The position numbers were made by a program, and so were the translations under genes. Shown one piece after another: positions 28,562 through 37,000 of a stretch of DNA of 64,000 bases. Under the pieces are notes generated by a model. The model was not told the DNA's origin. It worked only from the letters and a program-made list of their open reading frames with translations, and did no database searches. The stretch is from Paenibacillus albidus (GTDB lineage Bacteria; Bacillota; Bacilli; Paenibacillales; Paenibacillaceae), in contig NZ_BMKR01000011.1 of assembly GCF_014644435.1 (NCBI RefSeq), positions 124,001 through 188,000 of the forward strand. The letters are read 5' to 3'. Each line of letters opens with the position of its first letter. Position 1 is the first letter of the stretch.

Positions 28562-29260
28562 TCATCCGGATTTACCGATTCCCGCAATCTCCACAAGCTC
28601 CGCTAAATCACGGATTTCATAGGTAGGCTGAATCCCAGGTATACCGGCCTTGGCCAGCGGATTAAACCAGCAGGTGTCGATCCCGTAGTTGATTCCGCCT
28701 TGAATATCCGAAGTCAGGGAGTCGCCGACCATCAGCACTTTTGTCTTGTCTGTAAGGCTCAGCTTGTCAAAAGCATAATCAAAAATACCCGTCTCCGGCT
28801 TTTGAAAGCCCGTTTCCTCGGAGATAATAATCTGCTCAAAGGTATCCGACAGCGGCGAGCCGGCAATTCGGGCTGTCTGCACATCTTTGATTCCGTTCGT
28901 GATCACTGCAAGCCGGCATTCCGCAAGTGCCCCGCACAGTTCAACAGCTCCCTGGATCAGGTAGGTCCCCTCCCCCAGAAACTTCAAATACGCGGTACTA
29001 AAAGCTTCCGGATCAAGCTCCAGACGGTGCGCGGCAAACAAGCGGTTGAACCGCTCGACCCGCAGTACCGCGGAAGTCATCCGCCCCTGCTCCAGGTCCT
29101 TCCATAAAGCGCTGTTAATCTCCTTGTAGCTGGCTGCGTAATCCTCCGCTCCCGTAGGCAGTCCAAAGTGGACAAAAGCATTCAGCAGCGCCTGACTCTC
29201 CGCCATTCCGTAATCAAACAAGGTATCATCCGCATCAAATAAAATGACGTCGTATTTCAT
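28562..29260 (-). CDS. HAD hydrolase, YjjG-type 5'-nucleotidase
   Basis: A 232-residue HAD phosphatase. Motif I is FDADDTLFDYG, motif II LAVITNG, and motif III/IV lie in KPETGIFDYA and MVGDSLTSDIQGG. The size and motif spacing fit YjjG/YfnB enzymes that remove phosphate from (non-canonical) pyrimidine nucleotides. The ATG at 29260 is preferred, with GGGGGT just before it. The phosphate-binding residues are intact. Confidence 0.88.
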   Translation of the reverse strand: MKYDVILFDADDTLFDYGMAESQALLNAFVHFGLPTGAEDYAASYKEINSALWKDLEQGRMTSAVLRVERFNRLFAAHRLELDPEAFSTAYLKFLGEGTYLIQGAVELCGALAECRLAVITNGIKDVQTARIAGSPLSDTFEQIIISEETGFQKPETGIFDYAFDKLSLTDKTKVLMVGDSLTSDIQGGINYGIDTCWFNPLAKAGIPGIQPTYEIRDLAELVEIAGIGKSG

Positions 29261-29370
29261 CTCTACCCCCATATTGTCTTTTTCCAAAAGTACTATACCT
29301 TTGCAGGGGAAGTCAAACTTGCAGGGTTACAAGTCAGGGCCGCTGACGTGCGGCGAAAAAGGACACATCA

Positions 29371-29400
29371 TCGACAAGTCCCGCCTTTTTGCGGTATACT
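29371..29400 (+). promoter_or_regulatory. Candidate promoter of tagO
   Basis: TCGACA (29371-29376), an 18-base spacer, TATACT (29395-29400), about 40 bases before the gene. Confidence 0.5.
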
Positions 29401-29439
29401 TCGGGAAGTAAGCCTTTTTACAATTCGAACAAATGGAAG

Positions 29440-30408
29440 GTGAGCATCATTTTATACGTTTTTTCGTTTCTGATGTCGTTTCTGATTGTCTACCTGCTGA
29501 TTCCTCCGCTCGGAAGATTGGCATTCCGGCTTGATTTTGTGGACAAACCCCGCCAGGACGTTGAACGCAAAATACATAGAGAGCCCATCCCCCTCACAGC
29601 CAGCTATGCCATATTCATCGGATTTTTTCTTACATATCTCACTTTTGCACGTGATTTCAGTATCGAGACCGTCGCCTTGTTCGCAGGCGGTGTACTGCTG
29701 TTGACCATCGGCACCATTGATGACTGGTACAAGACGAAAGGCAAGGATTTCCCGGCACTCCCGAAGTTCATTGTGCAGATCTCCGCTGCGGTGCTGGTGT
29801 ATCTCTCCGGAAATGCGTTTACGGGATTCTTCAATCCATTCTCGGGCGATTACATCGTCCTGCCGGTGGTATTGCAATTCCTGCTGACTATTCTCTGGAT
29901 CTTTGGTGTAACTACCGTTATTAACTTCTCGGATGGCATGGATGGCTTAGCCGGCGCTCTCAGCGCAATATCGGCTGTTACTCTGTTCATCGTAGCGCTA
30001 TCCAAAGGTCAAACGGCTTCCGCCATTATGGCCATATCTCTGGTAGGGGTTACCATTGCTTATCTGCGTTACAACAAACCTCCTGCCAAAATCTTTATGG
30101 GCGACGCCGGAGCCACCTTCCTCGGCTTTATTCTGGCAGTCATTGCGCTTGACGGCGCTTTTAAGCAGGCTACGGTCCTGTCGATTTTCATTCCGATTCT
30201 GGCACTGGGCGTGCCGATCTTTGACAATATCTTCGTAGTCATCAAACGTGCCATTCAAGGCAAGTCCATCGTACAGGCTGATGCCACCCAGGTTCACTAC
30301 CGCCTGCTGCGGGCCGGACTAAACCAGAAGCAGGTCGTTGCCGTGTTGTGTCTTGTGAGTGTATGCCTGTCCTTGTCCTCGATTATCCTCCTGCTAATCC
30401 AGGCCTAG
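29440..30408 (+). CDS. tagO: Undecaprenyl-phosphate N-acetylglucosamine-1-P transferase (TagO/WecA type)
   Basis: Polytopic membrane enzyme of about 320 residues of the MraY/WecA family, which starts wall teichoic acid or related polymers on undecaprenyl phosphate. Key motifs: KIHREPIPLT, the aspartate pair in GTIDDWY, NFSDGMDGLAG, KIFMGDAG and the Mg-binding loop through QVHYRLLRAG. About ten helices. The start is uncertain: GTG at 29440 overlaps the AAGGTG site, ATG at 29473 would trim the first helix, and an ATT at 29449 is best spaced from the site. Confidence 0.93.
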   Translation: MSIILYVFSFLMSFLIVYLLIPPLGRLAFRLDFVDKPRQDVERKIHREPIPLTASYAIFIGFFLTYLTFARDFSIETVALFAGGVLLLTIGTIDDWYKTKGKDFPALPKFIVQISAAVLVYLSGNAFTGFFNPFSGDYIVLPVVLQFLLTILWIFGVTTVINFSDGMDGLAGALSAISAVTLFIVALSKGQTASAIMAISLVGVTIAYLRYNKPPAKIFMGDAGATFLGFILAVIALDGAFKQATVLSIFIPILALGVPIFDNIFVVIKRAIQGKSIVQADATQVHYRLLRAGLNQKQVVAVLCLVSVCLSLSSIILLLIQA

Positions 30409-30421
30409 CAGCTCACGTGCC

Positions 30422-30459
30422 AAAGGAGTGCGAACCAGATACGGTTTGCACTCCTTTTT
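30422..30459 (+). terminator. Intrinsic terminator of tagO
   Basis: AAAGGAGTGC stem with its complement, followed by TTTTTG. Confidence 0.7.
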
Positions 30460-30535
30460 GTCGTCTCTTCATATTTCGGAATCCTGCAACTATTAGCGGA
30501 GGGCACCCGACATAGTATGAAAAAGGGGAGAGCCC

Positions 30536-31057
30536 CTAGGCCCCCTGCTCCGCCGTATAATCAGATAGCCTCCGGTAGATGCCGATAATCTCTTCCATCG
30601 GCATCCGCACCAGGCCGCTGGAGGAAGGCGCCACAAATTCACGCACCCCATCCACTACGGGCTCGGTGTCCTCCTGAAACCCCCACTCCGCTTTGCTTCG
30701 GCGGGCAAGCTCCGTATACACGCCCTTGCCCACAAAGCAGGCGACCTTCGGCCGGTACTGTTCCAGCTTCGCCCGCAGCAACTCCCGGCCCGTATTGTAT
30801 TCTTCCCGGGTAATATCGTCGATTCCACGCGTCGGACGGGCCACGATGTTCGTGAAGCCGTAACCGAGCTTCAGCAGTTCTCCATCCTCTGCCGCCTCAT
30901 ACAGACGCGGCGTCAGACCTGCCTTATGCAGAATCCGCCAGAAGTTATTGCGCGGATTGGCATAATGATGCCCCACCTCCCCCGAGCGCAGGCTCGGGTT
31001 AAAGCCGATAAACACAATCTGCAAGCCGTAGTCCAGATGATCCGGCACCTCTTCCAT
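30536..31057 (-). CDS. mug: Mismatch-specific uracil/thymine DNA glycosylase
   Basis: A 173-residue glycosylase of the Mug/TDG class that removes U or T from G mismatches. The active-site strand is FIGFNPSLRS, and the C-terminal loop is APSSSGLVRM. AAGGAGGGG precedes the ATG. It lies 24 bases after kptA on the same strand, so DNA base repair and RNA 2'-phosphate removal are probably co-transcribed here. Confidence 0.9.
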   Translation of the reverse strand: MEEVPDHLDYGLQIVFIGFNPSLRSGEVGHHYANPRNNFWRILHKAGLTPRLYEAAEDGELLKLGYGFTNIVARPTRGIDDITREEYNTGRELLRAKLEQYRPKVACFVGKGVYTELARRSKAEWGFQEDTEPVVDGVREFVAPSSSGLVRMPMEEIIGIYRRLSDYTAEQGA

Positions 31058-31081
31058 CGGGCTTCCCCTCCTTGGCGGTTA

Positions 31082-31657
31082 TCATTTGATATGTTCCCGT
31101 GCCTGTGGCTCGTATACGGCGAGGCAACCGGGCGGAACCGTGTCCGCCAGCCATACTTCATTCCCTGCATAATAGAAGCTTACACCGAGCCGGGCAGCTT
31201 CAACCGTATCCACGGACAACAAGACCAGCTTACCTCTGCGGCTTCCGGCCAACCCGGCAAAATGGACCCCCTCCGACAGATGGACATACCGTCTCCCCAT
31301 CGGCCGCAGCCCTTCATCCATAATGACTGGCAGCACGCCTTGATGCGTGCCGTGCATCAGAACAGGCGGCGGTGTGCCCGGGGTATAAGCCACCTTCGTG
31401 TGGCTGTGCCCGTAGCGTGCTTTAATCCGGCCGCCTTCAATCTCAAAACGCTGCTTATCGCTGTTCGCTGTAACCTGGCGGAGGTCCGCCTCGGTTACCT
31501 TGGACCATTTGGACGCAGCAGTGATAACATTGAGCAGCTCCTCCAGCGTACAGGACCCGTCTTCAGGATCCAGCACCAGACCCTGCCGCTCCGGCTGGTG
31601 CCGCAGGAGCAGCGTCATGTATTTGCTGAGGGAAACCTCAGCGGCGTGGCTTAACAT
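31082..31657 (-). CDS. kptA: RNA 2'-phosphotransferase (Tpt1/KptA)
   Basis: A 191-residue enzyme that moves an internal RNA 2'-phosphate to NAD+. N-terminal winged part with LSKYMTLLLRHQPE, then RYGHSHTKV, LMHGTHQGVLPVIMDEGL and RRYVHLSEG, holding the conserved Arg, His and second Arg residues. GAGGTG precedes the ATG. Bacteria lack fungal-type tRNA splicing, so its natural substrate is unclear; nearby RNA-repair genes suggest it deals with damaged or modified RNA ends. Confidence 0.93.
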   Translation of the reverse strand: MLSHAAEVSLSKYMTLLLRHQPERQGLVLDPEDGSCTLEELLNVITAASKWSKVTEADLRQVTANSDKQRFEIEGGRIKARYGHSHTKVAYTPGTPPPVLMHGTHQGVLPVIMDEGLRPMGRRYVHLSEGVHFAGLAGSRRGKLVLLSVDTVEAARLGVSFYYAGNEVWLADTVPPGCLAVYEPQAREHIK

Positions 31658-31749
31658 TTATCTTTCACCTCTATCGGATGTTTGATTTGTATTATTTTAA
31701 GAGTGGAAATATAGATTGAACCTAAAAAATTAAAAATATAGGAATAGTG

Positions 31750-31884
31750 ACGAAGGGGGATTTTGGAACTGGAGGAGCGGTAGTGTCCGCCTTTGTCTGC
31801 AGATTTCAACTGCGAACCACGTTATAAATAAAGAAATCTGCAGATGGGCAGCGGCCGGAAGTCCAAACATTCACCATAGTCACG
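31750..31884 (-). repeat. Dispersed intergenic repeat R1, copy 2
   Basis: Inverted copy of 19134-19268, between kptA and the gene at 32001. The two ends match best; the central part differs. Together with flanking AT-rich DNA it fills the 340-base gap between the divergent genes. Confidence 0.75.
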
Positions 31885-32000
31885 ATCCACTCCTATATAG
31901 AAAAGTTCCAAGTTCAGTTTATATAGTGCCCAGACCTTCCTGATTCTGCTATGATAAACAGGTAATTATTTCATTACTTTCATAGCAGGAGGTTCTATTC

Positions 32001-32558
32001 ATGTTTCAATATCAGATTATTTCTCCGACCGCCATCAATTTAAAATATGAATATGGAGGCGAATATTTCACCTTCAATCTCTTCCGCAAAGATGAGGTAT
32101 GGATTCTTCATCCGTTTGATGGAATCCTTTTGGGCAACCAGGCCATGTGCGTGCTGGTTGTACAGGATCTTTTCACCAATAAAGCCTTCCAGGTCATGCT
32201 TGCGAAGGAGAATATTCTTTTTTCAAATTTACGCTCATCGGTGGATTTGGATCATCCCAACATTCCGATTGCTGCGAGCAACGACCGCGAATCCTACGAA
32301 GATCCGGACGACGATCTAATGGCCTTTGTTCAGCAGCATACGATTGAAGAAGTGATCGCCTACGAGCATGATCTTGTGAAGCAGCGGGTTGCTTTTTATA
32401 AGGATATTTTGCAGCGCATGTTCATGGATGATCTCGGCCCTTCCGACCGGGAATTTCAAAAAGTACAGGAAATTGTCCGCATCTACGAGGATGCGGCTGA
32501 CAGGCTCTCCAGACTGAACGGCACAGATCTGAATCTGGGAGACCGCCGCAGATGGTAG
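32001..32558 (+). CDS. Hypothetical protein upstream of terA-like gene
   Basis: A 185-residue soluble protein: N-terminal half beta-rich, C-terminal half helical (from about residue 105) with coiled-coil character. AGGAGG precedes the ATG. It lies 46 bases before the TerD-domain gene on the same strand, so the two are probably one operon and may act together. I do not recognise the family. Confidence 0.72.
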   Translation: MFQYQIISPTAINLKYEYGGEYFTFNLFRKDEVWILHPFDGILLGNQAMCVLVVQDLFTNKAFQVMLAKENILFSNLRSSVDLDHPNIPIAASNDRESYEDPDDDLMAFVQQHTIEEVIAYEHDLVKQRVAFYKDILQRMFMDDLGPSDREFQKVQEIVRIYEDAADRLSRLNGTDLNLGDRRRW

Positions 32559-32604
32559 CCGCACTATCTTCCTTCTTCATTTCTCTTCCGAAAGGCTGAT
32601 TTCA

Positions 32605-33858
32605 ATGACTATCTCGTTAATCAAAGGACAAAAAGCAGACTTGACCAAAGCTAATCCTCTGCTGTCCACCCTCATTGTCGGCATGGGCTGGCAGAATAAC
32701 CACGCTGCCGTGGAGGTTGATTTCTCAGTGTTTCTACTGACTGCAGAGCAGAAGGTTACCAGAGATGAGGACTTGATCTTCTACGGCAACCCGTCCGGCC
32801 CCAATGGGTCCATCTCTGTAATGGATAATGCCTCGGATACCTTTGCGGGTGCAAGCGATTTGACCCGGCTTTCCGTCGTCCTCAACAGCATCCCTCCGCA
32901 ATATGAGCGGGCTGCCTTTGCGCTGACCATCTATGAAGGGGAGCGCAGACGGCAGAATTTTTCGCTTCTGGAGAACGTGTATATCCGGATTATCGATTCC
33001 GCCACCGGCAGCGAGCTGATCCGCTATCCGATCAATCAAGATTTCTCTGTAGAAACCGCGATTGTTGCAGGTGAATTATATAAATACAAAGGCGAGTGGA
33101 AGTTCAGCGCCATTGGTTCGGGTTATGCCGGCGGTCTGGCAGCCTTGTGTGCAAGCTACGGTATAGAGGTTCAGAACAATGAGGGCAGCAGCCCCCCGGC
33201 AACTCCCTCCCCGGAGCCCAGGCAGGAAACCTCCACTCCCCCGCAGCCAAACAGCATTCCCTTTGATTTCAGCAAAATCGTCCTAAAGAAACGCGGAGAT
33301 GCGATTAACCTGCAAAAAGGTACCGGCCCGATGGGCGAGATCCTGGTCAACTTAAATTGGAATCAGCGCAAATCCTCCGGCTGGTTCGGCAGCAAGGGGG
33401 TAGATTTGGACCTCGGCTGCCTGTTTGAGCTGAAAAATGGCATGAAGGGCGCCATTCAGGCCCTTGGCGAGTCTTTTGGTTCTCTGAACCGCTCTCCGTT
33501 TATTTCCCTCGATGGAGACGACCGCACCGGCGCTGTGAGCACCGGAGAGAACCTGCGGATCAATGGGCACTATCTCCATGAAATCGAGCGGATCGTCATT
33601 TTTGCCTTTATTTACGAAGGCATCACCAACTGGTCTGAAGCGGACGGCATCGTCTCCATCAAGCAGCAGGGCGGCCCGGAGATCGAGGTTCGCCTGGACG
33701 AGCATAACAACAGCAAGGGCATGTGCGCCATCGCCATGATCCGCAATGTCAATGACCAGACGTTCAGCGTGGAGCGGCTGGTCGAATATTTTGCCGGGCA
33801 CAGAGAGCTGGATCAACGTTATCATTGGAACCTGAAATGGGAAGCCGGCAGCAAATAA
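32605..33858 (+). CDS. TerD-domain stress protein, TerA-like double domain
   Basis: A 417-residue protein with two TerD-type beta-sandwich domains. Domain 1 (about 1-190) has MTISLIKGQKADLTK and FYGNPSGPNGSI. A Pro/Ser/Thr linker (about 195-215) leads to domain 2 with KKRGDAINLQKG, VDLDLGCLFE and SLDGDDRTG, whose acidic residues fit the family's calcium site. TerA proteins share this two-domain size. Ter proteins are linked to tellurite, phage and envelope stress. No terB/C/Z genes are adjacent. Confidence 0.85.
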   Translation: MTISLIKGQKADLTKANPLLSTLIVGMGWQNNHAAVEVDFSVFLLTAEQKVTRDEDLIFYGNPSGPNGSISVMDNASDTFAGASDLTRLSVVLNSIPPQYERAAFALTIYEGERRRQNFSLLENVYIRIIDSATGSELIRYPINQDFSVETAIVAGELYKYKGEWKFSAIGSGYAGGLAALCASYGIEVQNNEGSSPPATPSPEPRQETSTPPQPNSIPFDFSKIVLKKRGDAINLQKGTGPMGEILVNLNWNQRKSSGWFGSKGVDLDLGCLFELKNGMKGAIQALGESFGSLNRSPFISLDGDDRTGAVSTGENLRINGHYLHEIERIVIFAFIYEGITNWSEADGIVSIKQQGGPEIEVRLDEHNNSKGMCAIAMIRNVNDQTFSVERLVEYFAGHRELDQRYHWNLKWEAGSK

Positions 33859-33865
33859 CAAGGAG

Positions 33866-34137
33866 AGCATCAGATTAAAAATAAGGGATTCCTGAAGGCT
33901 GTTGATATGGATTAGCGTTCGTCACCAGACTTCGAGCTGTTCTAATGTATATCGTACCTCAGAATGGTTTAAACGAGGCTCAAACATCCGTAATGATGTA
34001 TTTTGTACATTCAAAGGATAGCCATAAGGCATTTTTCGGCGAATGCTGCGGTTCCTGCTGCACCAAATACACTGAAACCCTAAAACGAGCCTACTTTTTC
34101 CCATCCTGATGTATAAAGTGCTCTCTAGCGATCTCCG
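33866..34137 (-). repeat. Dispersed repeat R2, copy 2, with motif array
   Basis: Near-identical to 21081-21356. Motif cores start at 33946, 33997, 34059 and 34110 (spacing 51, 62, 51). It begins eight bases after the stop of the TerD-domain gene. Confidence 0.85.
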
Positions 34138-34224
34138 CCCTAGGCTTACAGCGTACCTCCCGGAAGGTGGCTTTCTCCAATGCGCTATCTATTCCCGCCT
34201 TTTAACTGCTGATGCTGACTAGGA

Positions 34225-34366
34225 GAGGCATTTTTGCCTCTCCTTTTGGCGTCTGCGCCCAAATCGGCTCATTCTGAGGCATTATTGCCTCCTAATCTGG
34301 CATCTGCGCCGGAATTGACTCATCCTGAGGCATTATTGCCTCTCATGCTGGCGTCTGCGCCGGAAT
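34225..34366. repeat. Tandem 51-bp repeat with hairpins
   Basis: Three units with exact 51-bp period; each opens with the hairpin GAGGCATTATTGCCTC (34225, 34276, 34327; the first has TTTTT in the loop) and includes TCTGCGCC. It lies directly past the stop codon of pnkp and may act as a repeated transcription end or RNA-stability element. Confidence 0.85.
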
Positions 34367-34369
34367 CCC

Positions 34370-37000
34370 CTACAAGCGCGGATCGACCGGATCGGACTCC
34401 AGGGCCAATGCGGCCAGCACGCATTCATGCACACGCTCCAGCGGCTCCTTGCGGATGAAACGTTCCACCGATTCTACGCCCAGGGCGCTTTCCATGAGGG
34501 CATGGCGCTCTTTTTTGCCTGTCTTGCGCTGTTTGAGGCGTCTCAGATTCTCGGGCTGGAGATAATCAATTCCATAGATAATATGCAGATACTTTCGCCC
34601 TCTTACCTTGAGGGCAGGCTGGATCATGCGGCTGCCTCCATTTCTGAATATAAAGGTCCCGGGCTTAATGACGATGCCCTCATGCCCTTCTTCTGTCATG
34701 TCCTGCCACCAGCGGATCACCTCAGCTTCATCCGCCTCGCTGGCGATGGTCCGGTATTCGGTCTCCAGGAACAACGAAGACGCCCGGGTGAGCTCACGGC
34801 TGTGTTCCATGTGCCAGACATGTGTTTCCCCGAAAAAGGTCCGATTGCTGTGCGCCAGCGTATGAAACGGAGCAATCCGGATTCCCTCCAGCCCGTCCAC
34901 ATCCCAGCAATATTTCTGGAAGGCCTCGCGAAACGTCTGGGCACTCTGCAGCTTCTCCTCCATCTCGGCAATCCACTCCGTCACCTCACGTCCGTCTTGT
35001 TCGGCTTCACGCAGTTTCCCTAGCAGCTGCTCACGGTCCATCACTGCCGCCTCGGCTACATGGGCGTATTGAGCGGAGATCAGCTCACGCGCTTTCAGAT
35101 TCCAGGGTACAATCTCCGCATCAAGCAGCACCAGATCCGTATCGTTATGATCGAAATAGGCAGCTGCCCGCAGGTCGGCATTCAGCTTGCCGAGCACCTC
35201 GGCTTCAGTCTTGGCGTCAAAAAAAGCCCGGCCTGTCCGTGTATATATAGTTCCCAGCGTAGGCCGTCCGACATAAGCCTGGCCTGCCTGCTCATCACGG
35301 AATAACAGCAGAATAGCCCGGCTGCCCATGTGCTTTTTCTCGGCGACCATCGTTTGAACGCCCTGGGCACGGAAATAGGCAATCGCTTCACGGGGATGCT
35401 CTAAGTAAGCCTCATCGGCGGCAACGTCCGGGGGCGGGCTCATGGTCGGCGGCAGATACACCAGCTCCTCCAGGGGAATGGTATAGTGCGAGACGGTATC
35501 CAGCGCAGCCTTCACGAGCTCCCCGCGCACCTTAACCTCGCCGTAAAGATCGGTCTGTACAGCGTAGCCATCCACGAACTTGCGCAGATTCGGCGGCGAA
35601 AAACGCCCCCGCTCCCAGCGGATCAACGGGCTGTCCGGGTCGGCAGCATAGTCGCGGTGCGCCTTGACGCTGATGAACTGCTGTTCGGGATAGCGGTAGG
35701 CCGTAAGTGCTCCGCCAAAGACCACCCCTTGGTCGATATTCACTGTATTCTTAACGACCGCCGGATACGGCCGGGGGTCATGACCCCAGACAATAATTTC
35801 ACCGGAATTATGGTGGACATACCATTCTTTGCGTACCGGTGCCGATTGTCCTGCTGTGAATTCCGTATCGCCGTACCGGCAGAAATCCTGTATCCGCTTC
35901 GACTGCTTGCCGATATACTCATCACGGATGCCCGCATGAGTCACCACCAGCCGCCGCACACCGTCCCGGCAGAACAGCAAATGGCCGGGTGCGGACAGCA
36001 GGAACCGCTTCAGCTTCTCCCGCAGCCCGTTCGCTGCTTCCTGTCCCGCTTCTTTCGCGTACGCTTCGAGTTCAGCTGCAACATTCTCGTCGCCATGGCT
36101 GAGCTCCACCTTGCGGCCGTCCAGGTACCGGGCAATCTTCCAGCCGTGGTTGCTGTCGATCATCCGGGCGATCCCGGCATCGACATGCCGCATCCAGAAG
36201 CTCATGGTACGCAGCGACTGCGGCCCGCGGCTCATGATATCGCCCACGGATACCAGTTGGCGTCCTTCGGGGTGCCGGTAGAGCCCCTCCCTATCCGGCA
36301 CATATCCAAGCTGGTCCAGCAGCTCGATCATCTCGTCATAACAGCCATGAATGTCTCCTATGATGTCCATCCCTTCGCCTATTTCGACCAGGAGCTGGTT
36401 CTCACGGCGCTTGAACTGTAGCCCGTCCGTGGTTTTGATGAAATATGTGCGGTCGAAGCCTTCATCGCGGATTCCCCGCAAAGAACGCTTCAATTGTCCG
36501 AATTGCTGCTTCACCCGCTGGCGTCCGCGCGGATGATCACGTCCGGCATCCCGTTCAAGCAGCGTGGCTTCCGGAAGGTCCAGCACCCAAGCGGTACAGG
36601 GCACATCATATTGCTGGGCCAGATCAATATATTTCTTGCGGTGTTCGGCCTGCAGATGCGTAGCGTCCACTACCGTAAGCTTCCCCAGACGGCAGCGCAT
36701 GGCGACGATGGTATTCATCGCTTCAAAGGCCAATTCTGAAAGCCGCTGATAATCGTTATACACTATATCCGCTTCTTCGCGCGGACGGTGCTTCCAGTCG
36801 ATATATTCCTCATCTCCTACCAATATGCGGTACGCGTCCGAGGACACCGCTTCGGAGGGCCGAAGCGTACCTTCTTCCGTCAGCCGCTGAATCAGGCTGG
36901 TCTTCCCGCTGTTCGAAGCGCCGATCAGCACCACGATCCCCGCATGCGGGAGGGAAATCACCCGCTGTCCTTCTTGCCGTTCCTGCTCTTGTTCTCTCAT
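34370..37000 (-). CDS. pnkp: Polynucleotide kinase-phosphatase of bacterial RNA repair (Pnkp)
   Basis: An 876-residue three-domain RNA end-healing enzyme. The N-terminal kinase has P-loop GASNSGKTS (about 27-35). The central binuclear metallophosphatase begins DIIGDIHGCYDE (about 210) with GDIMSRGPQS and HGDENV. The C-terminal adenylyltransferase has the Lys nucleophile motif EKKHMGSRA (about 553). In known bacterial systems Pnkp and Hen1 form a complex: Pnkp heals and seals cut RNA, and Hen1 adds a protective 2'-O-methyl. Its start overlaps the hen1 stop (ATGA), which supports tight co-translation. Confidence 0.95.
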   Translation of the reverse strand: MREQEQERQEGQRVISLPHAGIVVLIGASNSGKTSLIQRLTEEGTLRPSEAVSSDAYRILVGDEEYIDWKHRPREEADIVYNDYQRLSELAFEAMNTIVAMRCRLGKLTVVDATHLQAEHRKKYIDLAQQYDVPCTAWVLDLPEATLLERDAGRDHPRGRQRVKQQFGQLKRSLRGIRDEGFDRTYFIKTTDGLQFKRRENQLLVEIGEGMDIIGDIHGCYDEMIELLDQLGYVPDREGLYRHPEGRQLVSVGDIMSRGPQSLRTMSFWMRHVDAGIARMIDSNHGWKIARYLDGRKVELSHGDENVAAELEAYAKEAGQEAANGLREKLKRFLLSAPGHLLFCRDGVRRLVVTHAGIRDEYIGKQSKRIQDFCRYGDTEFTAGQSAPVRKEWYVHHNSGEIIVWGHDPRPYPAVVKNTVNIDQGVVFGGALTAYRYPEQQFISVKAHRDYAADPDSPLIRWERGRFSPPNLRKFVDGYAVQTDLYGEVKVRGELVKAALDTVSHYTIPLEELVYLPPTMSPPPDVAADEAYLEHPREAIAYFRAQGVQTMVAEKKHMGSRAILLLFRDEQAGQAYVGRPTLGTIYTRTGRAFFDAKTEAEVLGKLNADLRAAAYFDHNDTDLVLLDAEIVPWNLKARELISAQYAHVAEAAVMDREQLLGKLREAEQDGREVTEWIAEMEEKLQSAQTFREAFQKYCWDVDGLEGIRIAPFHTLAHSNRTFFGETHVWHMEHSRELTRASSLFLETEYRTIASEADEAEVIRWWQDMTEEGHEGIVIKPGTFIFRNGGSRMIQPALKVRGRKYLHIIYGIDYLQPENLRRLKQRKTGKKERHALMESALGVESVERFIRKEPLERVHECVLAALALESDPVDPRL

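Noticed and set aside
34234..34458. Plus-strand ORF with 17-residue repeats
   Set aside because: It merely translates the 51-bp tandem repeat and then runs antisense into pnkp.
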